64,000 nucleotides of DNA from Nocardioides sp. SYSU D00038 (GTDB taxonomy: Bacteria > Actinomycetota > Actinomycetes > Propionibacteriales > Nocardioidaceae): the NCBI RefSeq assembly GCF_016924665.1, contig NZ_JAFFJT010000031.1, forward strand, positions 1 through 64,000, given 5' to 3'. How positions within the stretch are numbered: the stretch's first letter is position 1; each line of letters opens with the position of its first letter. Of this stretch, positions 59,576 through 64,000 are shown one piece after another. Below the pieces are notes generated by a model. That model saw only the letters and a program-made list of their open reading frames with translations, made no database searches and was not told where the DNA came from. The translations under genes and the position numbers were made by a program.

Positions 59576-60844
59576 TCAGCCGGCGCGGGAGAGCAGGTCG
59601 AGCAGCACCGCGCCCGATGCGGTGCGGGCGCCGTCGCGGCGCACGTCCTCGACGATCTCGCGGTCGTCGGAGACCACCACCAGGACCCGGCCGGCGGGCT
59701 CGGCCGCGACCAGGTCGCGGATCACGTCGTCGGCGATCACCCCGAACGGGCTGAACACCACCTTCACCCCGCGCGGCGGGTTGACCGGCGGCCGGGTGCT
59801 GACCTCGGCGGCGTCGAAGACCACCGTGGTCTCCGCGCCGGTGCGGGCCACCAGCGGGGCCAGCGCCGAGAGCAGGCGGATCCGCTGGGCGTCGAGCGGT
59901 GAGCTCGGCCAGGCGGTCTTGCTGACGTTGTAGCCGTCGACGACCAGCCGGGCCCGCGGCATGCCGAGCTGCTGCTCCAGCAGGGTCGCGGTCAGCGCGG
60001 CGGTCGGCGCTCCGCTGGGCTCGGTGGCCAGCGCCGCCTCGACCCGCTCGCCCGGGGCGGCGGAGCCGGCCGGCAGGCCCAGCTCGCGCCGCAGGCCCAG
60101 CGAGGCCTCCACGATGGTCTCGAGCAGCACCCGGCTGCGGGTGGTCGCCTCGTCGCGCTCCGTCCGCGCCGTCCGCCGGTCGGCGGCCGAGAGCTCGGCG
60201 TACTGGGCCACCTGGGCGCGCAGCGAGCGCACCTCGCGCTGGAGCTGCTCCTCGGTGGCCGCGGCCCGGCCCCGCAGCGCGTCGGCCTCGGCGACGGCCC
60301 GCTCGGCCTCCTCGCGCACCCGTCGCTCGGCGGTGCGGGTCTCGCCGAGCTTGCGCCGGAGGTTGGCGTTCTCGGACTTCAGCTCCTCGACCTGCGCCTT
60401 GTGCCGGGCGCGGGTGTCGCGCAGCGTCGCCTCGGCCTGGTCGAGCCGCTCCTGGAGGCGCTGCAGCCGCTCGTCGTCGCGGCGACCGCCGCCCTCGCGG
60501 GCGGCGACGGCGGCCAGCGCCCGCTCGAGCGCCGTCGTCCACTCCTCCCCGCGCAGCAGCCAGGCCAGCGCCCCCGCGTCGACCGGGTCGTCACCCGCGG
60601 CGTCGTCGCGCCGACGGCCGACCTGGGCGGCCACCTGCACCGCGGCCCGCTCGCGGAAGCCGTCGTCGGCCAGGGCGTCGGCGATGGCGCCGGCGCCCAG
60701 CCGCGCGCGGCGGGCGGGGGCGAAGTCGGCCATCCGGCGCAGCGGGGCGGGCAGGTCCGGGATCTCGGGGAGGCTGCCGGCGACGTGGGCCACCACCCGG
60801 TCCCGCACCGGACCGGGCAGGTCGGCGAGGACGGGGGTGCTCAT
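59576..60844 (-). CDS. NYN-domain (PIN-like RNase) protein with coiled coil
   Basis: This 422-residue protein has a helical N-terminal region (about 1-110), a long coiled coil (about 118-235, Arg/Glu/Ala rich) and a C-terminal NYN domain from about 290 with RLVVDGYNVSKTAWP, VVFDAAEVSTRP and GRVLVVVSDDREIVEDV, whose Asp residues form the PIN-type metal site. It resembles actinobacterial YacP/Rae1-like RNases. The ATG overlaps the stop of the zinc-ribbon gene upstream (ATGA). Confidence 0.88.
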   Translation of the reverse strand: MSTPVLADLPGPVRDRVVAHVAGSLPEIPDLPAPLRRMADFAPARRARLGAGAIADALADDGFRERAAVQVAAQVGRRRDDAAGDDPVDAGALAWLLRGEEWTTALERALAAVAAREGGGRRDDERLQRLQERLDQAEATLRDTRARHKAQVEELKSENANLRRKLGETRTAERRVREEAERAVAEADALRGRAAATEEQLQREVRSLRAQVAQYAELSAADRRTARTERDEATTRSRVLLETIVEASLGLRRELGLPAGSAAPGERVEAALATEPSGAPTAALTATLLEQQLGMPRARLVVDGYNVSKTAWPSSPLDAQRIRLLSALAPLVARTGAETTVVFDAAEVSTRPPVNPPRGVKVVFSPFGVIADDVIRDLVAAEPAGRVLVVVSDDREIVEDVRRDGARTASGAVLLDLLSRAG

Positions 60845-61155
60845 GGCTGCGCGGCCGCCGTGCCGGGCCGTCCCGGGTGCTCGGCGTCGACCCCCGCAGC
60901 GACGTCGGCGGCCACGTCGGCCCCCACGTCGGCCCGGGCCACCACCTCGACGGCGTCGTCGCGGCCGCACCAGCGGCAGGTCACCGACTCGACGGTCTCC
61001 GCCTCGACCTCGGTCTCCTCCACCGCGTGCCCGCCGGCGAGGTCGAAGTGCCAGAACTCCGTGGTCCGCCGGGTACGTCGTACGTCGAAGCGGGTGAGGT
61101 TGCCGCAGCCACCGCAGCGCCAGCGCTGCGCGGGGTCGGGGATCGGCGTGCTCAC
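60841..61155 (-). CDS. Small zinc-ribbon protein
   Basis: This 104-residue protein has CGGC (about 15-18) and CRWC (about 59-62) forming a four-Cys zinc site, a beta-rich middle (RFDVRRTRRTTEFWHFDL) and an Asp/Ala/Val-rich tail. The function is unknown. It is co-translated with the NYN-domain gene. TAGGCT (complement of 61163-61168) is 7 nt before the GTG (leaderless). Confidence 0.78.
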   Translation of the reverse strand: MSTPIPDPAQRWRCGGCGNLTRFDVRRTRRTTEFWHFDLAGGHAVEETEVEAETVESVTCRWCGRDDAVEVVARADVGADVAADVAAGVDAEHPGRPGTAAAQP

Positions 61156-61227
61156 GTGACCAAGCCTAGGGGGCGGGTGGGGCGCGTCGCGCCGGGAATG
61201 TCGGCGCCCGGTCCTACCGTCGTCGGC

Positions 61228-63021
61228 ATGGGCAGCACCTCCACTCGCGAGCGTCCGGGCCGGGCCGGCGGCTGGGAGTCGCAGCGCAGCTTCGACGAGC
61301 TCGGGCGACCGCTGCGCGAGATCACCTTCACCGTGGTCGACCTCGAGACCACCGGCGGGTCGGCCGAGGCGGGCTCGATGATCACCGAGATCGGTGCGGT
61401 CAAGGTGCGCGGTGGCGAGGTCCTCGGCGAGTTCCAGACGCTGGTCAACCCCCGGGCCGAGATCCCGCCGTTCATCGCGGTGCTCACCGGCATCAGCAAC
61501 GCGATGGTGGCCGACGCGCCTCCCGTCGAGTCCGCGCTGCCGGCCTTCCTCGAGTTCGCCGCCGGCACCGTGCTGGTGGCCCACAACGCGCCCTTCGACG
61601 TCGGCTTCCTGCGCCACTTCGCCGAGCGCCAGGGTCGCGCCTGGCCGACGTTCGAGGTCGTCGACACCGCGCGCCTGGCCCGGCGGGTGATCACCCGCGA
61701 CGACGCCCCCAACTGCAAGCTCTCCTCGCTGGCCAAGGCGTTCCGCTCCTCGACCACGCCCAACCACCGGGCGCTCTCCGACGCGCGCGCCACCGTCGAC
61801 GTGCTGCACGGACTGATGGAGCGCCTCGGCGGGCTGGGCGTCCACACCCTCGAGGAGCTGCAGACCTTCTCGGCGCGGGTCACGACCGCCCAGCGCCGCA
61901 AGCGCCACCTCGCCGAGGGCCTGCCGCACGCGCCGGGGGTCTACCTGTTCCGCGACGACAGCGCCCGGGTACTCTACGTCGGCACCTCCCGCGACCTGCG
62001 CACCCGGGTGCGCAGCTACTTCACCGCCTCCGAGACCCGCAGCCGGATGGGCGAGATGGTCGGGCTGGCCACCACCGTCACCGGCATCGAGTGCAGCACC
62101 GCCCTCGAGGCCGAGGTCCGCGAGCTGCGGCTGATCGCCGAGCACAAGCCGCGCTACAACCGGCGCTCGCGGTTCCCGGAGAAGATGCACTTCATCAAGC
62201 TCACCCGCGAGCCCTGGCCGCGGCTGTCGATGGTTACCAAGGTGCTCGACGACGACGCCGACTACCTCGGCCCGTTCGGCAGCCGGCGGGTCGCCGAGCG
62301 CTGCCTGGCCGCCCTCCACGACACCTTCCCGGTGCGGCAGTGCTCGGGCCGGCTGGCCCGCGAGCCCTCCCGCGCCCCCTGCGTGCTCGCCGAGCTGGGC
62401 CGGTGCCTCTCGCCGTGCGACGGCAGCGTGGACCGCACCACCTACGACGCCGTGGTCCGCCAGCTGCGCGACACCCTGCTGCGCCGCCCCGACGACGTGG
62501 TCGAGACGATCAGCGCCAAGATGGGCGCCCTCGCCGCCGACGAGCGGTTCGAGGAGGCGGGGGTCCACCGCGACCGGCTGGCGGCGTTCGTCCGGGCCGC
62601 CGCCCGCACCCAGCGGCTCTCGGCCCTCACCGGCTGCCCCGAGATCGTCGCCGCCCGCCGCGAGGACGACGGTCGCTGGCAGGTCCACGTGGTCCGCCAC
62701 GGCAGGCTCGCCGCGGCGGGCGTGATCCCGCCCGGCGCCGACGCCCAGCAGTACGTCGACGAGCTGCGCGCCAGCGCCGAGACCGTGCTCAACGCCCCCG
62801 GCCCGGTGCCGGCCGCCAGCCCCGAGGAGTCGGAGAAGGTGCTGCGCTGGCTGGAGTCGCCCGGCATCCGCCTGGTCGCCGTCGAGGGCGAGTGGACCTG
62901 CCCGGTGGCCGGCGCCACCCGCCACCTCGCCGTCCACGCCGCCGCCGACGAGTCGCGGCGGTCGCTGGTCCCGTTCGCCGAGCGCCGCGACCTCGCCCCG
63001 GTGCACCGGCCGGCCCGCTGA
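61228..63021 (+). CDS. DEDD exonuclease fused to a GIY-YIG (UvrC/Cho-like) nuclease
   Basis: This 597-residue protein has an N-terminal DnaQ-type 3'-5' exonuclease (about 30-200) with VVDLETTGG (Asp38, Glu40), HNAPFDVGFL and NHRALSDARAT. A GIY-YIG domain at about 235-320 has PGVYLFRDD and VLYVGTSRDLRTRV. A Cys cluster (RCLSPCDG) and a UvrB-interaction-like helix (ADERFEEAGVHRDRLA) follow. It matches M. tuberculosis Rv2191 and related Cho-like proteins. Role: DNA repair, probably auxiliary to UvrC. TACCGT (61215-61220) is 7 nt before the ATG. Confidence 0.92.
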   Translation: MGSTSTRERPGRAGGWESQRSFDELGRPLREITFTVVDLETTGGSAEAGSMITEIGAVKVRGGEVLGEFQTLVNPRAEIPPFIAVLTGISNAMVADAPPVESALPAFLEFAAGTVLVAHNAPFDVGFLRHFAERQGRAWPTFEVVDTARLARRVITRDDAPNCKLSSLAKAFRSSTTPNHRALSDARATVDVLHGLMERLGGLGVHTLEELQTFSARVTTAQRRKRHLAEGLPHAPGVYLFRDDSARVLYVGTSRDLRTRVRSYFTASETRSRMGEMVGLATTVTGIECSTALEAEVRELRLIAEHKPRYNRRSRFPEKMHFIKLTREPWPRLSMVTKVLDDDADYLGPFGSRRVAERCLAALHDTFPVRQCSGRLAREPSRAPCVLAELGRCLSPCDGSVDRTTYDAVVRQLRDTLLRRPDDVVETISAKMGALAADERFEEAGVHRDRLAAFVRAAARTQRLSALTGCPEIVAARREDDGRWQVHVVRHGRLAAAGVIPPGADAQQYVDELRASAETVLNAPGPVPAASPEESEKVLRWLESPGIRLVAVEGEWTCPVAGATRHLAVHAAADESRRSLVPFAERRDLAPVHRPAR

Positions 63022-63049
63022 GGCCCGCGCGGCTGAGTAGGGTCGGGCC

Positions 63050-63328
63050 ATGATCACCGCCATCGTGTTCGTGAAGGCCGACGTCGCCCGGATCCCCGAG
63101 GTGGCCGAGGAGATCGCCGCGCTCGAGGGCGTCAGCGAGGTCTACTCCGTCACCGGCCAGATCGACCTGATCGCCCTGGTCCGGGTGCGCCGGCACGAGG
63201 ACGTGGCGGCGGTCGTGGCCGACCGGCTCAACAAGGTCCCCGGCGTCATCGAGACCGAGACCCACATCGCCTTCCGCGCCTACTCCCGCCACGACCTGGA
63301 GGCGGCGTTCTCGCTCGGCCTGGAGTGA
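63050..63328 (+). CDS. Lrp/AsnC-type ligand-binding (RAM) domain protein
   Basis: This 92-residue protein consists only of the RAM domain: MITAIVFVKADVARIPEVAEE, VSEVYSVTGQIDLIALVRV and VIETETHIAFRAYSRHDLE. There is no DNA-binding domain. Such stand-alone proteins form dimers or octamers that bind amino acids or interact with full-length Lrp regulators. TAGGGT (63038-63043) is 6 nt before the ATG. Confidence 0.9.
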   Translation: MITAIVFVKADVARIPEVAEEIAALEGVSEVYSVTGQIDLIALVRVRRHEDVAAVVADRLNKVPGVIETETHIAFRAYSRHDLEAAFSLGLE

Positions 63329-63339
63329 TCCCGACGCCG

Positions 63340-63367
63340 CCGGCATGATCCGTTCGGGCCATGCCGG
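63340..63367. terminator. Stem-loop after the AsnC-type gene
   Basis: CCGGCATG and CATGCCGG form perfect 8-bp arms around a 12-nt loop, 11 bp after the stop. No U-run follows, so it is a weak intrinsic terminator at best. Confidence 0.55.
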
Positions 63368-63464
63368 TGCCCGGTCGGTCAGTCCGCGCCGGTTCGGCCA
63401 CGCGCTCCTCCGCCGCCGCCTAGCGTGCCCCTGACGCACTCGGTGACCTGGGGAGGGAGACGCT

Positions 63465-64000
63465 GTGCCGTCCAACCGTGCACGCCTGCGCGCGCTCATC
63501 TGCACGCTGTCCGGACTGCTGCTGGCCACGGGGCTGGTCACGGGGCTGGTCGCGCTCGGGGCGCCGCCGGCGACCGCCGCCGTGCCGACCGACCTGTCCC
63601 CCAGCGCGACGACCGTGACCGGCATCCCGACGCTGTCGTGGACCCGGGTGCCCGGGGCCGCCAAGTACGACGTGCAGGTGTCGCTGTCGTCGTCGTTCGC
63701 GACCACGCTGGTCAGCACCAGCACGGTCAACCAGCACCTGGTGCCGACCGTGCAGCTGCCCAGCGGCGAGCTGCACTGGCGGGTCCGGCCCGCCGGCAGC
63801 GGTGACGCCGGCTGGGCCGGCGCGTCGTTCGTCCGCGACCCGCTGGCGCCTCCGGCGCTGGTCGCCCCGGCCGACGGCACCGCGCTGGCGCAACCCTCCA
63901 CGCCGCCGCTGCTCTCGTGGGAGCCGGTCGAGGGGGCGAGCGGCTACACGCTGCAGATCAGCACCGACGAGGCGTTCATCGACCCGGCGAAGATCAAGTC
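63465..64000 (+). CDS. Secreted protein with fibronectin/Ig-like repeats, truncated by the window end
   Basis: The frame is open from GTG at 63465 to the end of the window (178 codons seen). A signal peptide of about 38 residues (LICTLSGLLLATGLVTGLVALG, cut near ATAA) is followed by beta-sandwich repeats with PTLSWTRVPGAAKYDVQVS and PLLSWEPVEGASGYTLQIS, the W...A..Y.VQ pattern of fibronectin-III-like modules. A GGGAGGGAG site precedes the start, and TAGCGT at 63421-63426 may be the -10. The catalytic or anchoring part, if any, lies beyond the window. Confidence 0.82.
   Translation, partial: MPSNRARLRALICTLSGLLLATGLVTGLVALGAPPATAAVPTDLSPSATTVTGIPTLSWTRVPGAAKYDVQVSLSSSFATTLVSTSTVNQHLVPTVQLPSGELHWRVRPAGSGDAGWAGASFVRDPLAPPALVAPADGTALAQPSTPPLLSWEPVEGASGYTLQISTDEAFIDPAKIK

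Overview
The window is chromosomal DNA from a very GC-rich Gram-positive actinobacterium, most likely Nocardioides or a close relative in the Nocardioidaceae. The evidence is codon use almost saturated for G/C at third positions, many GTG starts (plus one TTG and one probable CTG), NTGA start/stop overlaps inside operons, and a -10 hexamer placed 6-7 nt before the start codon (leaderless transcripts). Marker genes include PknL/Rv2175c, class II DAHP synthase, DUF5304, SAV_6107-type HEPN and Tad/Flp pili. From memory of the Mycobacterium tuberculosis map, much of the window follows Rv2172c-Rv2191: metF-like, idsA-like, Rv2175c, pknL, aroG, plsC-like, ArsA-like, SRPBCC, fadD15-like, NlpC/P60 and a DEDD/GIY-YIG nuclease. 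No rRNA, tRNA, CRISPR array, transposase or prophage gene was found.

Layout. 1-6.2 kb: a leftward SOS cassette (DUF6504, HEPN, DnaE2-type polymerase, methyltransferase) behind a LexA-type palindrome. 6.2-11 kb: small genes (YbaK-type deacylase, ArsC/Spx-like protein, SigE-family sigma factor with partner, DUF4126, phytoene-desaturase-like oxidoreductase). 11-11.9 kb: a non-coding cluster of palindromic repeats. 11.9-18.2 kb: SIMPL protein, MetF, polyprenyl synthase, a barnase/barstar pair, Rv2175c-type DNA-binding protein and a PASTA kinase. 18.2-27.5 kb: endonuclease IV, a class I DAHP synthase behind an aromatic leader-peptide attenuator, an ArsR/SRPBCC/YciI/VOC operon facing an FMN reductase, threonine aldolase, lipase and class II DAHP synthase. 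27.5-38.9 kb: amino-acid permease, PPi-type phosphofructokinase, MFS exporter, DUF1028 plus glycerol kinase, and a PlsC/histidine kinase/flavin-reductase/response-regulator block. 38.9-45.5 kb: two ROK sugar kinases, DUF5304, ArsA-type ATPase, SRPBCC protein and acyl-CoA ligase. 45.7-55.4 kb: a Tad pilus locus with a VWA-TadB fusion, its own two-component system and two Flp pilins. 55.4-64 kb: M48 protease, gluzincin-like protease, NlpC/P60 endopeptidase under a c-di-AMP riboswitch, NYN protein, nuclease fusion, Lrp/AsnC-type protein and the start of a secreted repeat protein.

The most interesting signals are non-coding: an intergenic palindrome family whose stems covary and which supplies the stop codon of three genes; a Tyr/Phe leader-peptide attenuator before one of two unrelated DAHP synthases; a c-di-AMP riboswitch before a cell-wall hydrolase; a hairpin over the ribosome site of the second pilin; and a nearly invariant leaderless-promoter spacing. 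Domain names come from reading the proteins; no database search was run.
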